Source: UBA1801 sp035353395 (GTDB lineage: Bacteria > Acidobacteriota > Holophagae > Holophagales > Holophagaceae). Taken from it: a stretch of 64,000 nt of DNA. This document shows, one piece after another, positions 53,295 to 62,830 of the stretch; positions within the stretch are counted from its first letter, which is position 1; every line of letters begins with the position of its first letter. Below the pieces are notes generated by a model. The model worked only from the letters and a program-made list of their open reading frames with translations, had not been told where the DNA came from and did not search any database. The stretch lies in NCBI GenBank assembly GCA_035353395.1, contig DAOPZL010000007.1:1-64000 (forward strand). Reading direction: 5' to 3'. The position numbers and the translations under genes were made by a program.

Positions 53295-56159
53295 TCACTT
53301 CAGAGAGAAGAAGACCTTCGCGCCCCCGGCCTTGGCAGCCTCGCTCCCCTGCACTTCGAAGATGCGTCCCGCATCCACTTGCCCCCCCTGGAGCAGGAGC
53401 TCGATCGAGGCCTTGTTCCTGGCCTTCGCGAGCGACTGGAGCGCGCCGGGATCGATCTTGACGGTATCCAGGAGCCGCTGTTCGGCCTCGGCCAGGGGAG
53501 GGGGCTCGACCTTGACGCCCTGGGCGGGAGGGAAGGCGTTGTCGTAGGCGAGGCGCACCCACTGTTCCCGCTCCTGGGGCTCGACCACTTCCTCCTCGGG
53601 CGTGGCGGGCACCTTCACCTTCCGGGCGTTCCACTTGAGCTGGCGGAGGAGCCGGTCGAGGCCGCGCCGCTTGAGGGCCAGGACGTCCGCCGCGTCGGTG
53701 GCGCCCTCGAGTTCCAGGCGGAGTTCCGGACGCTCGGCGAGGGCCTTGACCAGGGTCTCCAGCTTCTTCTGCTCGGCCGGCGCGACGAGGCTCGCGGCGG
53801 GCGCGAAGCTGATGGAGCTGAGGTCCTCTCCGCCTCCGAACATCTTGGAGAGCAGGGTGAAGGGCGAGGTGATGATCTTCCCCAGGACGTTGAAGATCGC
53901 CTTCCAGACCATCTTCCCGTAGTGGATGTCCGGATCGTCGAGGCTGCCGTCGATGGGCACGTCCAGCTCGATGACGCCCTTCCGGTCGCGGAGGATGGCC
54001 AGGCCGAGCTTCACGGGCAGGTGGGTCGCGTCGGGGCTGTCGACCTTGTCACCCAGGTACATCCTGTCCAGGCGGACCTTGTCCTCGATGTCGAGCTTCC
54101 GTTCCTTGATCTGCACGCGCGCGTCCAGGAACAGCTTGCCCTCCCGGGTCTTGTAGCCGAGGTACTTGCCGGTGTAGGGACTGAAGTCCGTCAGGTCGGC
54201 CCCCTCGATCTTGATGGAGACGTCGGTGTCCTTGTCGTGCCTGAGGGGCATGGCCCGGCCGCGGATGCTGAGGGGCGCCAGCCCCCCCGCCTTGCCCTTG
54301 AAGTCCACCTGCGTGGCGTCCTCGGCTTCCGTCGAGAGGCCCGTGTAGACGCCGTCCATCTCGCTCAGCAGCAGTGCGGCGTTGGGCTCCACCGAGCGGT
54401 CGATGAAGCTGAGCCGGCCCTTGGCGATGCGCATCCGGGCGATCCGCACCGTCGGCTGGGAGCCCGGGGAGGGAGGCACGGCGGAAGCCACGGGCCCCTT
54501 GGCCTCGACCCGCAGGGCGCGCGCCACGTTGCTGCCGCCGTCCTTCGCCATCACGAGGCGGCCCTCGGGCGCCGTCCATTCCACGCTCTTGAGGGCCAGC
54601 GACGGCCGCCGGGACTGGAAGTCCACGCCCGAAAGGCCCAGGCGCGTCCAGCGCAGGAAGGGCTCGTTCCGGATGCTGTCCCGGGCCTCGAATCCGGAGA
54701 TGTCCAGGTTCCCGAGGTAGCTGAAGCCATCGTCCTTGCGCCCGGTGAACGCGAACTTGAGCTGTCCGGCCAGCCCCAGCTTCCCGCGGCTGAGGCGGAG
54801 ATTCGCGAAGGGGTCCGCGTAGGAGTCCAGGGCCGGAAGCTCCAGGTCCGCGAGTTTCAGGTCGAGGGCTCCCGTCGTCTTCCAGGGCGCAAGGGTGCCC
54901 TTGGCCTCCAGCGCGGCCTTTTCCCCGATGCGCAGGGAGAGTTCGAGCGGCGTGACCTGGCCGGGATCCAGGCTGAAGTCCTTGAGGGAGACGGCGATCT
55001 GGCCCAGGTCCAGCGCCACGGGGCGCGCGGGGACCAGGTCCTCCAGCCGGGCGGCGAAGCCCGCGAGCGAGATGTCCCGGATCCTCAGCCGGAGCGGCTT
55101 CGTGTCCTTCCGGGGCTGCGTTTCCGGCGGGGTGAAGAGCTTCTGGAGGTTCAGGCTGCCGTCGCGGGCCTGGCGGACGAGCAGGCGGCCGTCCTTCAGG
55201 GACACGGAGGCGATGTCGAGGCTGGAGTCCAGCAGGTCCGCCTCCACGCCCCCGACCTGGATCGAGGCGCACGTGACCTCGGGTTCCTTGCCGAGCTTCT
55301 GGGCGAGCGCCACGTCCCGCAACCCCAGGGATCCGTTCATGAGCCTGAGCGCGTGGCGCGCGCCGCTCCACTCGAAGTCGTAGGCCGCCTTCGCCCCGGC
55401 GATCCCCTCCCGGAGGTCGAATCCCACCTGGCCCTGGTAGTAGGGGGCGTACTTGGCCAGCCGCAGCCCTCCCAGTTCCAGCTCGCCGGAGGACTTGAGG
55501 GGCTCCGTCGAGACGGTTCCGCGCCACGCGAAGGTCTCGCCGGCCTCGGTGCTGCCCTTGATGGCGTAGGGACTCCGCGAATCCGGCTCCGTGCGGAAGT
55601 GGTCCAGCTCGAAGCCGATGGGGCCGACGGTGGACTGGAAGGGCTCCGAGAGACTGCGGTCCAGGAAGTCGAGTCTCGCCCCGACCATGCGCAAGTGCCC
55701 GATGTAGAGGGCCATCGCTTCCTTCGGGGCGTCCGGGGAGGGCTGGCCGGCCAGCCGGTCGAGGATGTCGGAGAAGTTGAGGCGGCCCCCCTTCTCGACC
55801 ACGACCCGGACGCTGGGCTGCTCGAGGTCGATCGTCCTGAACGCCAGGCGCTTCCGCAGGAGCGGCCACAGATCGACGTTGACGTAGAGCCGCTTCCAGG
55901 CCAGCAGGGGCTTGGCGTCGGTGTCCTTGATCCGGAATCCGTCGATCGTGACGGCCAGGGTGTAGGGATTGGTCCGGATCCGGTCGAGGCTCACTTCCCG
56001 GCCCAGCATCCCCCCCAGCCGTTTCGGGATCATGGATTCCAGGACGAGGGGCAGGACCAGGAAGCCGACCAGGGCATGGAAGGCCGCCAGGCAGGCGAGC
56101 ATGATCGCAAGGCGCCGCTGGTGGCGGAGGATCGACCGGAAGAAGGTGGAGGCGCTCAT
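53295..56159 (-). CDS. DUF748/AsmA-like large envelope protein
   Basis: 954 residues. One membrane helix near the N-terminus (LAIMLACLAAFHALVGFLVLPLVL) with a short cytosolic stretch before it, then a long periplasmic beta-rich domain. The family's typical phrases are present: LVLPLVLESMIPKRLGGMLGR, IDGFRIKDTDAKPLLAWKRLYVNVDL, KMVWKAIFNVLGKIITSPFTLLSKMFGG, FAPAASLVAPAEQKKLETLVKAL. AsmA/TamB-like proteins are bridge-like lipid carriers between the inner and outer membranes. The C-terminus (from about 860) has an OmpA-like or NTF-like flavour but is unclear. Single gene, divergent from the GTPase gene. Confidence 0.85.
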   Translation of the reverse strand: MSASTFFRSILRHQRRLAIMLACLAAFHALVGFLVLPLVLESMIPKRLGGMLGREVSLDRIRTNPYTLAVTIDGFRIKDTDAKPLLAWKRLYVNVDLWPLLRKRLAFRTIDLEQPSVRVVVEKGGRLNFSDILDRLAGQPSPDAPKEAMALYIGHLRMVGARLDFLDRSLSEPFQSTVGPIGFELDHFRTEPDSRSPYAIKGSTEAGETFAWRGTVSTEPLKSSGELELGGLRLAKYAPYYQGQVGFDLREGIAGAKAAYDFEWSGARHALRLMNGSLGLRDVALAQKLGKEPEVTCASIQVGGVEADLLDSSLDIASVSLKDGRLLVRQARDGSLNLQKLFTPPETQPRKDTKPLRLRIRDISLAGFAARLEDLVPARPVALDLGQIAVSLKDFSLDPGQVTPLELSLRIGEKAALEAKGTLAPWKTTGALDLKLADLELPALDSYADPFANLRLSRGKLGLAGQLKFAFTGRKDDGFSYLGNLDISGFEARDSIRNEPFLRWTRLGLSGVDFQSRRPSLALKSVEWTAPEGRLVMAKDGGSNVARALRVEAKGPVASAVPPSPGSQPTVRIARMRIAKGRLSFIDRSVEPNAALLLSEMDGVYTGLSTEAEDATQVDFKGKAGGLAPLSIRGRAMPLRHDKDTDVSIKIEGADLTDFSPYTGKYLGYKTREGKLFLDARVQIKERKLDIEDKVRLDRMYLGDKVDSPDATHLPVKLGLAILRDRKGVIELDVPIDGSLDDPDIHYGKMVWKAIFNVLGKIITSPFTLLSKMFGGGEDLSSISFAPAASLVAPAEQKKLETLVKALAERPELRLELEGATDAADVLALKRRGLDRLLRQLKWNARKVKVPATPEEEVVEPQEREQWVRLAYDNAFPPAQGVKVEPPPLAEAEQRLLDTVKIDPGALQSLAKARNKASIELLLQGGQVDAGRIFEVQGSEAAKAGGAKVFFSLK

Positions 56160-56486
56160 GGGGATGAACCTACCACTCCCGTCCAGGAGGGGAATCCGGA
56201 AATTCGGGAGGGTTTCGGGCCAAATGGCCGATATTCCCTCTGGTCATGCGAAATCCGATAATTCCGCTCGGGAAGAATCGGTATTCCATGCGTCCGTGAA
56301 GTCACACTTAAATAGTGTTATAAAATATGTTACAATTGCATATACAAGATGAAATTTTTCCCTGGATGCCCCTGGAATGGCCCGCAGCCGTGAGATAGAA
56401 TTCCCCTCATAACTGGTCCCGAGGCCATGACTACCCAATTCCGGGTGTGTCGGTTATATCGGTTGACCCCAACCAAGGGAGTTCAA
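56160..56486. promoter_or_regulatory. 327-nt AT-enriched control region of the cyclic-2,3-diphosphoglycerate-synthase-like gene
   Basis: No credible gene. It holds three related copies of CCGATA(A)TTCC (56228-56237, 56255-56265, 56278-56287, the last as TCGGTATTCC), a small palindrome ACACT-TAAAT-AGTGT at 56304-56318, and a strongly AT-rich stretch to about 56365 with TATACA at 56341 as a possible -10. A second AUG at 56427 lies in frame but starts a poorly conserved extension. Confidence 0.5.
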
Positions 56487-57812
56487 ATGTCCGAGCCTCG
56501 TCGTGTGGTCATCCTGGGAGCCGCTGGTCGCGACTTCCACAACTTCAACACCTACTACCGGGATAACGCCGACTTCAAGGTCGTGGCCTTCACCGCGACC
56601 CAGATCCCCGACATCGCCGGCCGCAAGTACCCCGCCGTGCTCGCCGGGAAACTCTACCCCCAGGGCATTCCCATCCTCGATGAAGCCGAGCTTCCGGAAA
56701 TCATCAAGCGCGAAAAGATCGACGTGGCCGTCTTCGCCTACTCCGACACCAAGCACGAGACCGTCATGCACCTGGCGAGCCTCTGCAACGCCCTGGACGT
56801 GGACTTCGAGCTGCTCGGCGCCGCCAAGACCATGATCAAGTCCACCAAGCCCGTGATCGCCATCACCGCCGTCCGCACGGGCGCCGGCAAGAGCCAGACC
56901 ACGCGCTACATCAGCCACATCCTGAAGGCCATGGGCAAGAAGGTCGTCGCCATCCGCCACCCGATGCCCTACGGCGACCTGGCCATCCAGGCTTGCCAGC
57001 GCTTCGCGGAGTACAGCGACCTCGACAAGCACAAGTGCACCATCGAGGAGCGCGAGGAGTACGAGCCCCACATCGACAACGGCTTCATCATCTATTCCGG
57101 CGTCGACTACGAGCAGATCATCCGCAGCGCCGAGAAGGAAGCGGACGTCATCCTGTGGGACGGCGGCAACAACGACCTGCCCTTCTACGCCAGCGACCTG
57201 CACATCATCGTCGCCGACCCCCTCCGCGCCGGCCACGAGATGCTGTACCACCCCGGCGAGACCAACTTCCGCCGCGCCGACATCATCATCATCAACAAGT
57301 GCGACAGCGCCAAGGAAGCGGACATCCGGCTCATCGAGGAGAACGCCAAGAAGTACAACCCCAAGGCCCTGGTCATCCGCGCCAACAGCCCCGTGACCTG
57401 CGAGAAGCCCGAGATGGTCAAGGGCAAGAACGCGCTCGTCATCGAGGACGGCCCGACCCTCACCCACGGCTCCATGAGCATCGGCGCCGGCGTCGTCGCC
57501 GCGAAGAACTGCGGCGCGGCCAAGATCGTGGACCCCACGCCCTACGCCGTGGCCTCCATCGCCGCCACCTACAAGAAGTACCCCAACGCCCAGGGCATCC
57601 TGCCCGCCATGGGCTACAGCGACCAGCAGATCAAGGACCTCGAGGCGACCATCGAGAAGACCCCCTGCGACGTCGTGGTTTCCGGCACCCCCATCGACAT
57701 CACCCGCGTCCTCAAGGTGAACAAGCCGATGGTGCGCGCCGCCTACGAACTGGCCGAGATCAACAAGGGCCAGCTGGAAGCCGCCGTCAAGAAGCTGCTC
57801 GCCGGGAAGTAG
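56487..57812 (+). CDS. Cyclic 2,3-diphosphoglycerate synthase-like GTP/ATP-binding protein
   Basis: 441 residues. N-terminal Rossmann-like part (RRVVILGAAGRDFHNFNTYYRD), then a P-loop at about 130 (ITAVRTGAGKSQTTRY), DVILWDGGNNDLPFY, IIINKCDSAK (NKxD-like guanine base recognition) and the C-terminal ILPAMGYSDQQIKDLEATI. Matches COG2403 predicted GTPases, whose best-studied member makes cyclic 2,3-diphosphoglycerate in thermophilic methanogens; bacterial function is uncertain. Start at ATG 56487 has AAGGGAG upstream. The codon use is very uniform (CTG, AAG, ATC, CGC dominate), more so than neighbours, suggesting high expression. Ends with a hairpin. Confidence 0.82.
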   Translation: MSEPRRVVILGAAGRDFHNFNTYYRDNADFKVVAFTATQIPDIAGRKYPAVLAGKLYPQGIPILDEAELPEIIKREKIDVAVFAYSDTKHETVMHLASLCNALDVDFELLGAAKTMIKSTKPVIAITAVRTGAGKSQTTRYISHILKAMGKKVVAIRHPMPYGDLAIQACQRFAEYSDLDKHKCTIEEREEYEPHIDNGFIIYSGVDYEQIIRSAEKEADVILWDGGNNDLPFYASDLHIIVADPLRAGHEMLYHPGETNFRRADIIIINKCDSAKEADIRLIEENAKKYNPKALVIRANSPVTCEKPEMVKGKNALVIEDGPTLTHGSMSIGAGVVAAKNCGAAKIVDPTPYAVASIAATYKKYPNAQGILPAMGYSDQQIKDLEATIEKTPCDVVVSGTPIDITRVLKVNKPMVRAAYELAEINKGQLEAAVKKLLAGK

Positions 57813-57845
57813 ACACGTCATACATCCTTGTGTGAAGTGGAGGGA

Positions 57846-57869
57846 ACGGGGCGCCGTGAGGCGCCCCGT
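57846..57869. terminator. 10-bp perfect hairpin with GTGA tetraloop
   Basis: Arms ACGGGGCGCC and GGCGCCCCGT around GTGA, 33 nt after the 57812 stop and 6 nt before the stop of the convergent ComF-like gene. Same loop as at 23954; likely terminates the GTPase transcript. Confidence 0.7.
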
Positions 57870-57875
57870 CCGTCT

Positions 57876-58571
57876 TCAGGTGGCCCTGAAGAGGGCCAGG
57901 ACCCGCACTCCGGCGGCGCCGCCTCCCAGGAGCGCCTGGGCGCACCGCAGCAGGGTGGTGCCGGTGGTCCAGACGTCGTCCACCAGCAGGACGACGCGCC
58001 CCTGCACGTCGGCACTCCGGCGGAGGGTGACCGCGCTCCGGGGAAGTCTCCGCCGGGCGCTGGCGGACTCCCCGGCCTGGCGCCTGGTCCGCCAGTCCTT
58101 GCGCAGGGTCCGTGCGAACGGAAGGGCGAGCCGCCCGGCCACTTGCTTCCCCCCGTCCTCGGCGAGGTCGAACCCCCGCGTCCATCGGCGCTGGGGCGCG
58201 GCGGGCACCGCCGTCACCAGGTCCGAGTCCGCGGCGAAGGCGGGCAGGGGAGCCGCGGCGGCCTTCGCCAGCAGGGCGCCCCTCCAGCCCCGCTCGCCGG
58301 CCTTGATCCCGGGCAGGAGCAGGGCGCCCAGGGGAGGCCGGCCCCCGTGGTAGTCCCAGAGCGCATCCCCGAAATCCCAGGCCGCGGGGGCCGGACATGC
58401 TTCGTCCGAGGGATGGGGCAGCGCGCAGCGGGGGCACCTCGGTTCCGGGAGGGGCCGCAGGCCCGACCAGCAGGCGGCGCACAGGCCCGCTTCGGCGCTC
58501 CCGCCCAGGGGATTCAGGCAGCCGCGGCAGAGGAGATGCGGCTCGGACAGACGCAGGAGGCGCTCGAACAT
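57876..58571 (-). CDS. ComF family phosphoribosyltransferase
   Basis: 231 residues. N-terminal zinc site (CRGCLNPL, CAACWSG, CPRC), then a type I PRTase core with PRPP loop VVLLVDDVWTTGTTL near residue 197 and RRWTRGFDLAED upstream. ComF proteins function in DNA uptake competence or are moonlighting PRTases. Alone and convergent with the GTPase gene. Confidence 0.88.
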   Translation of the reverse strand: MFERLLRLSEPHLLCRGCLNPLGGSAEAGLCAACWSGLRPLPEPRCPRCALPHPSDEACPAPAAWDFGDALWDYHGGRPPLGALLLPGIKAGERGWRGALLAKAAAAPLPAFAADSDLVTAVPAAPQRRWTRGFDLAEDGGKQVAGRLALPFARTLRKDWRTRRQAGESASARRRLPRSAVTLRRSADVQGRVVLLVDDVWTTGTTLLRCAQALLGGGAAGVRVLALFRAT

Positions 58572-58681
58572 GGGACTCCGGGGCTGGGATTGCGGACATC
58601 ATCCCACGGGTTCCCGGGCACCCGCACGCTTCGAAGGGATCCGGGGGCGTGTTTAGATGGATGGGAGCACAGGAAGGAACC

Positions 58682-60082
58682 ATGCCTCTGAAGACTCTCT
58701 GGAACGACCTGGCCCCGTCCCGGCGCTGCGACTGGATCGACCAGCTCCGCGGCTGGGCCGTGATCGTCATGATCGAAGTCCACTGCGTGAACGTCTGGCT
58801 TCCCCAGGGCGCGATCCCGGGCTGGCTGAACTACCTGAACGGCCTGGTGGCGCCGAGCTTCATCCTGTGCGCGGGCTACAGCCTCGCGCTCTCCACGTTC
58901 AGGCCGGACGGATCCATCCGGCCCTTCGCGCCCACCGCCCGGCGGCTGGCCTTCATCCTGGCCTGCGCCTACGCGCTGCACTTCCCGACCACCCTGGCCG
59001 ACTGGACCGTGCTCAGCACGACCCAGAAGTTCCGGGAGATCTTCAAGATCGACGTCCTCCAGTGCATCGTCTTCTCGCTGCTGATCCTGCACGGGCTGGC
59101 GCGCTCGATCCGGCGGCCCCTGGCCTTCGCCGCGGCGGCGCTGTTCCTGGCCCTGGCGGCGGCCTGGGCGGCGCCGTCCCTGTGGCTGCCCGGGACGGCC
59201 GACGGCTGGTGGCTCCCCCTGCGGGGCCTCTTCAACGGCAATCCGGACCGGGGCGTCACGGCCCTCTTCCCGCTGTTCCCCTGGTTCTCGTTCGCCGCCT
59301 TCGGGTCCGTGCTGGGCGCGTTCTACCGCAGGCAGCGCGTGCTGGCCGGGGACGGGGGCGCCCGCTGGAGCGAGGCTCGCTGGCTCACGCTCCTCGGAGC
59401 GGCAGGGGGCCTGCTGGTCCTCTGGGGAACCTGGCAGGCCGACCGATGGCTGCTGGATTTCCCGGCTTCCGAGGCGGTCCGGCTCCACAACACCACCCTG
59501 CCGAGCGTGGCCCAGCGCATCGGGACCGTGTGCGCGGCCGGCGGCCTCCTGGGATGGATCAACCTGCTCCGCCAACCCTGGCCGGGGCCCAACGTCGTGG
59601 ACGCGGCCAGCCGGGAGTCGCTGCTGGTCTACATGCTCCACCTGAACCTCATCTTCGGGGTCCTGCTCGCCGCCCCCATCCGGATGCAGACGGGATGGGA
59701 ATGGCACGCGCTGGGCTGGACCGGAACCCTCGCCCTGACGGCCGCCGTCATCGCCCTGAACCTCGCCTGCGCCGTCGCGTGGCAGCGGATCCGGCGGCGG
59801 GCGGAACTGGCCTGGAGGCTCCAGAAGCTCGGGCTGGCGCTCCTGGCGGTCTGGTTCCTGGCCGGGGGCTGGTGGTCCTACCGGAAATTCATGGCGAGTC
59901 CGGAACTGGCCCGGGAGCCCTACGCCTTCCTCAATCCCGCCCGGGCGCGGAAGGGGCTGCCCCCGACGCCGGACGGCCTGAGCCACGACCCGCTGGAGGT
60001 CGCCAGGGAGAAGGCCCGGCGCGGGCTGAGGACGAGCGCGGAGGAGAGGCGCCTGCTAGACTTGGACGGTGGCCGACCCTGA
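58682..60082 (+). CDS. Acyltransferase-type membrane protein (DUF1624/HGSNAT-like)
   Basis: 466 residues with about ten membrane helices. The N-terminus RCDWIDQLRGWAVIVMIEVHCVNVWL is the signature of DUF1624/heparan-alpha-glucosaminide N-acetyltransferase-like and OafA-type acyltransferases (R-G-W/L-A start with the active-site His in EVH). SD AGGAAGGAA before ATG 58682. It overlaps the next gene by 14 nt. The substrate is unknown; peptidoglycan or surface sugar acetylation is possible. Confidence 0.75.
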   Translation: MPLKTLWNDLAPSRRCDWIDQLRGWAVIVMIEVHCVNVWLPQGAIPGWLNYLNGLVAPSFILCAGYSLALSTFRPDGSIRPFAPTARRLAFILACAYALHFPTTLADWTVLSTTQKFREIFKIDVLQCIVFSLLILHGLARSIRRPLAFAAAALFLALAAAWAAPSLWLPGTADGWWLPLRGLFNGNPDRGVTALFPLFPWFSFAAFGSVLGAFYRRQRVLAGDGGARWSEARWLTLLGAAGGLLVLWGTWQADRWLLDFPASEAVRLHNTTLPSVAQRIGTVCAAGGLLGWINLLRQPWPGPNVVDAASRESLLVYMLHLNLIFGVLLAAPIRMQTGWEWHALGWTGTLALTAAVIALNLACAVAWQRIRRRAELAWRLQKLGLALLAVWFLAGGWWSYRKFMASPELAREPYAFLNPARARKGLPPTPDGLSHDPLEVAREKARRGLRTSAEERRLLDLDGGRP

Positions 60083-61316
60083 CATAAGCTCCTTCCACCC
60101 CTGGCTCCTGACCGGCTTCGTGCTGGTGCTCGTCTACAGGGCCGCCATGGCGTCCCTGCTCGAGGCGTTCCATGCGCTGTCCTCCATCCAGCGCCGGCGG
60201 CTGCTCGAGGAGGAGGCCATCCAGGATCCCCTGCTGGTGAGGCTGCTGGAACGGCCCCACGTCATGGGCCTGGGCATCACCCTGCTGAACCAGGTGCTGC
60301 TGGTGCTCCTGCTGAGCCTCCTGTGGCCCATGCAGGGGGCCGTGCCCGGCGGGATCTGGACCCTGGTCGCGCTCACGCTGGTCTACGTCTGGCTGATGGA
60401 CCTGGCGCTCCCGACGTTCCTGGCCGCCGGGGAGCCTTCCCGGTGGGTCGTCTGGCTCTTCCCGCTCTATTCCCCCATCCACCGACTCCTGGCGCCGCTG
60501 GTGGCGCCCCTGGCGAGCTATACCGACCGCCAGATGGAGAACCCGGAGCGGGACGCGGTGGACGAAGGGCCCTCCGATGACGCCGTCACCGCGCTCCTGG
60601 AGGAGGGGGAGGCGGAGGGCATCCTGGAGGAGGAGGACCGCGAGCTCATCCGCAACGTCGTCGGATTCGGCGATACGGTGGTGCGCGAAGTCATGACGCC
60701 CCGCACGGGCATCCAGGGACTGCCGGTGACGGCCGGGTTCGAGGAGGCGTGGAACGCCTTCCGCGCCAGCCGGCGTTCGCGCCTGCCGATCTACGAAGGC
60801 ACCATCGACCACATCGTGGGTGTGCTCCTCCTCAAGGACCTCATGCAGCACCCCGCGACGGAACCCTTCGAACTCCTGCGCCTGGCGAAGCAGCCGCTCT
60901 TCGTGCCTGAGAGCAAGCACACGCTGGACCTGCTGAGGGAACTCCAGCTGGCCCGCACCAAGCTGGCCATCGCGGTGGACGAATTCGGGAGCGTGGCCGG
61001 CCTCGTGACCGTGGAGGACCTCCTGGAGGAGGTCTTCGGGGAGATCCGGGAAGGGCACGAGGCCGGGGAGGAGATCCACCTCCTGCCGGACGGCGACTAC
61101 CTCGTCGCCGGAGGATCCCACGTGGAGGACCTGGCGGGGGAGCTGGGCGTGACCTGGGAACGGAGCGGCTTCGACACCGTGGCGGGCCTGCTGATGGCGC
61201 GCCTGGGCCGGGTGCCGAAACTGCACGAGCGGGTGGACGTGGACGGCGTCCTCATGACCGTGCTGAAGATGGACGGGGCGAGGGTGGTGCAGATCCTGGT
61301 GAAGGCCAGGACGTAG
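60069..61316 (+). CDS. CNNM/CorC-type protein (membrane, CBS pair, transporter-associated domain)
   Basis: 415 residues from GTG 60069. Membrane helices cover about residues 15-165 (DUF21-like but short); two CBS domains follow (REVMTPRTGIQGLPVTAGFEEA, RLPIYEGTIDHIVGVLLLKDLM, and AVDEFGSVAGLVTVEDLLEEVFGEI), then a CorC_HlyC C-terminal domain (LPDGDYLVAGGSHVEDLAGELGV). CorC-like proteins act in Mg2+/Co2+ efflux. Overlaps the acyltransferase gene by 14 nt. Confidence 0.88.
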   Translation: MADPDISSFHPWLLTGFVLVLVYRAAMASLLEAFHALSSIQRRRLLEEEAIQDPLLVRLLERPHVMGLGITLLNQVLLVLLLSLLWPMQGAVPGGIWTLVALTLVYVWLMDLALPTFLAAGEPSRWVVWLFPLYSPIHRLLAPLVAPLASYTDRQMENPERDAVDEGPSDDAVTALLEEGEAEGILEEEDRELIRNVVGFGDTVVREVMTPRTGIQGLPVTAGFEEAWNAFRASRRSRLPIYEGTIDHIVGVLLLKDLMQHPATEPFELLRLAKQPLFVPESKHTLDLLRELQLARTKLAIAVDEFGSVAGLVTVEDLLEEVFGEIREGHEAGEEIHLLPDGDYLVAGGSHVEDLAGELGVTWERSGFDTVAGLLMARLGRVPKLHERVDVDGVLMTVLKMDGARVVQILVKART

Positions 61317-62459
61317 CTACTCCCCTTTCCTCTCCGTCGGCAGCTCCATGGAGAAGGTGGCCCCCCGGCCGGGTTCGCTTTCCACCTTCACCCGCCCCCC
61401 GTGGAGTTCCACCATCTGTTTCACGATGGAGAGCCCGATGCCGATGGAGATCTCGCCGCCGGTGGGCATGGCCGAGAGCTTCTGGTAGGGGCCGAACGCC
61501 GCGGCCACGTCCTCTTCCGTCAGGCCGGGACCGTGGTCCTTCACCTGGATGCATACGTGGCCGTCCGCCTCGTGCATCGAGACCTCCACCTCCCGGCCCA
61601 GGGGCGAGAACTTGATGGCGTTGTTCACGAGGTTGTCCAGGGCCTCCCGGATCCTCATCTCGTCGACGTTCATGAAGACCGGGCCGACCGGCAGGAACTT
61701 CTGGAGGCTGATGCGCTTGGAGGCCGCATAGGCCTGGTTCTCCTCCACGACGAGCTTCGCGAGGCTGGCCAGGTCGAGCACCCGGCGGCGGAGCGTGAAG
61801 TGCTCGGCTTCGTAGACGGCCGTGTCCATGAGTCCCTGGACGATCCCGAGCATCCGGTGGATGGAGTCCCGGATCCGGCGGGCCACGTGCTTCTGGTCGG
61901 AGGCGGCCTCCGGTTCCGACTCCAGGAGCCTGTCCACGTGCAGCAGCACCGTGGACATGGGATTCTTGAGGTCGTGGGCAGCCACCGCCAGGAACCGGCT
62001 CTTGAGCTGGTTGAGGCGCCTGAGTTCCAGGTTGCTGGTCTCAAGCTGGAGCAGGTGCTCCCGTTCGCGGTCCTGCAGATGCTTGCGCCGGAGGCAGGAG
62101 GACAGCCGCGCCCGCAGGAGGGCGCGGTCGATGGGCTTCTGCAGGAAGTCGTCGGCGCCCAGGGCGATGCAGTCCAGGACGACCTTGTTCTCGTTGAAGG
62201 CCGAGAGCATGACGACGGGGATGTCCGCGAGCCCCTTTTCCTGCTTGAGGATGGCGAGGGTCCCGAGCCCGTCCAGGCCCGGCATCATGACGTCGAGCAG
62301 GATGGTGTCGCAGCCTCCCTTCCTGGCCTTCTCGAGGGCCTCGAACCCGTCCGCCGCCTCGTCGGTCGTGAGGCCTTCCTTCCGCAGGAGGCGGACCAGC
62401 GCTTCCCGGTTGCTTTCCAGGTCGTCGACGACGAGCACGTGGCCCTGGAGCGAAGTCAC
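61317..62459 (-). CDS. Receiver-histidine kinase hybrid
   Basis: 380 residues. Receiver (VLVVDDLESNREALVRLL, Asp in TILLDVMMPGLDGL, Ser in VMLSAFNEN, Lys in FLQKPIDRA), short coiled coil, HisKA (RFLAVAAHDLKNPMSTVL, His near 164) and HATPase (NLVNNAIKFS, DHGPGL, SIGIGLSIVKQM). Overlaps the upstream receiver gene by ATGA and stops next to the convergent CorC gene. Confidence 0.88.
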   Translation of the reverse strand: MTSLQGHVLVVDDLESNREALVRLLRKEGLTTDEAADGFEALEKARKGGCDTILLDVMMPGLDGLGTLAILKQEKGLADIPVVMLSAFNENKVVLDCIALGADDFLQKPIDRALLRARLSSCLRRKHLQDREREHLLQLETSNLELRRLNQLKSRFLAVAAHDLKNPMSTVLLHVDRLLESEPEAASDQKHVARRIRDSIHRMLGIVQGLMDTAVYEAEHFTLRRRVLDLASLAKLVVEENQAYAASKRISLQKFLPVGPVFMNVDEMRIREALDNLVNNAIKFSPLGREVEVSMHEADGHVCIQVKDHGPGLTEEDVAAAFGPYQKLSAMPTGGEISIGIGLSIVKQMVELHGGRVKVESEPGRGATFSMELPTERKGE

Positions 62460-62830
62460 GCCCGTCCCCCCCCCAGGCAGGATTCGATCTTGGCGAGCAG
62501 CCTCGGGAACTCGACGGGCTTGGTCTCGAAATCCGTGCAGCCCGCCTCGAAGGCCTTCTCCCGGTCGCTGGTCATGGCATGCGCGGTGAGCGCGATGATC
62601 GGGACCTTCACGCCCGCCTCGACGCCGCGCAGGCGGCGGGTGGCCTCGTACCCGTCGATCTTGGGCAGGCTGATGTCCATCAGCACCAGGTCGGGTCTTT
62701 CAGCGACCGCCCGGTCGACGGCGGCCTCGCCATCCTCGGCGAAGACGACCGTGTAGCCGCGCCTGCTCAGAAGCCGCGACATCACGTCCCGGTTCATCTC
62801 GTTGTCCTCGACCAGGAGTATCTTCGCCAT
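62456..62830 (-). CDS. Response-regulator receiver protein (CheY-like)
   Basis: 124 residues from ATG 62830. Full receiver (ILLVEDNEMNRDVMSRLL, Asp in LVLMDISLPKIDGYEATRRLR, Thr in IIALTAHAM, Lys in FETKPVEF), of the kind that serves as phosphorelay intermediates. Coupled to the downstream hybrid kinase (4-nt overlap). An upstream extension to 62992 is not conserved. Confidence 0.9.
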   Translation of the reverse strand: MAKILLVEDNEMNRDVMSRLLSRRGYTVVFAEDGEAAVDRAVAERPDLVLMDISLPKIDGYEATRRLRGVEAGVKVPIIALTAHAMTSDREKAFEAGCTDFETKPVEFPRLLAKIESCLGGGRA

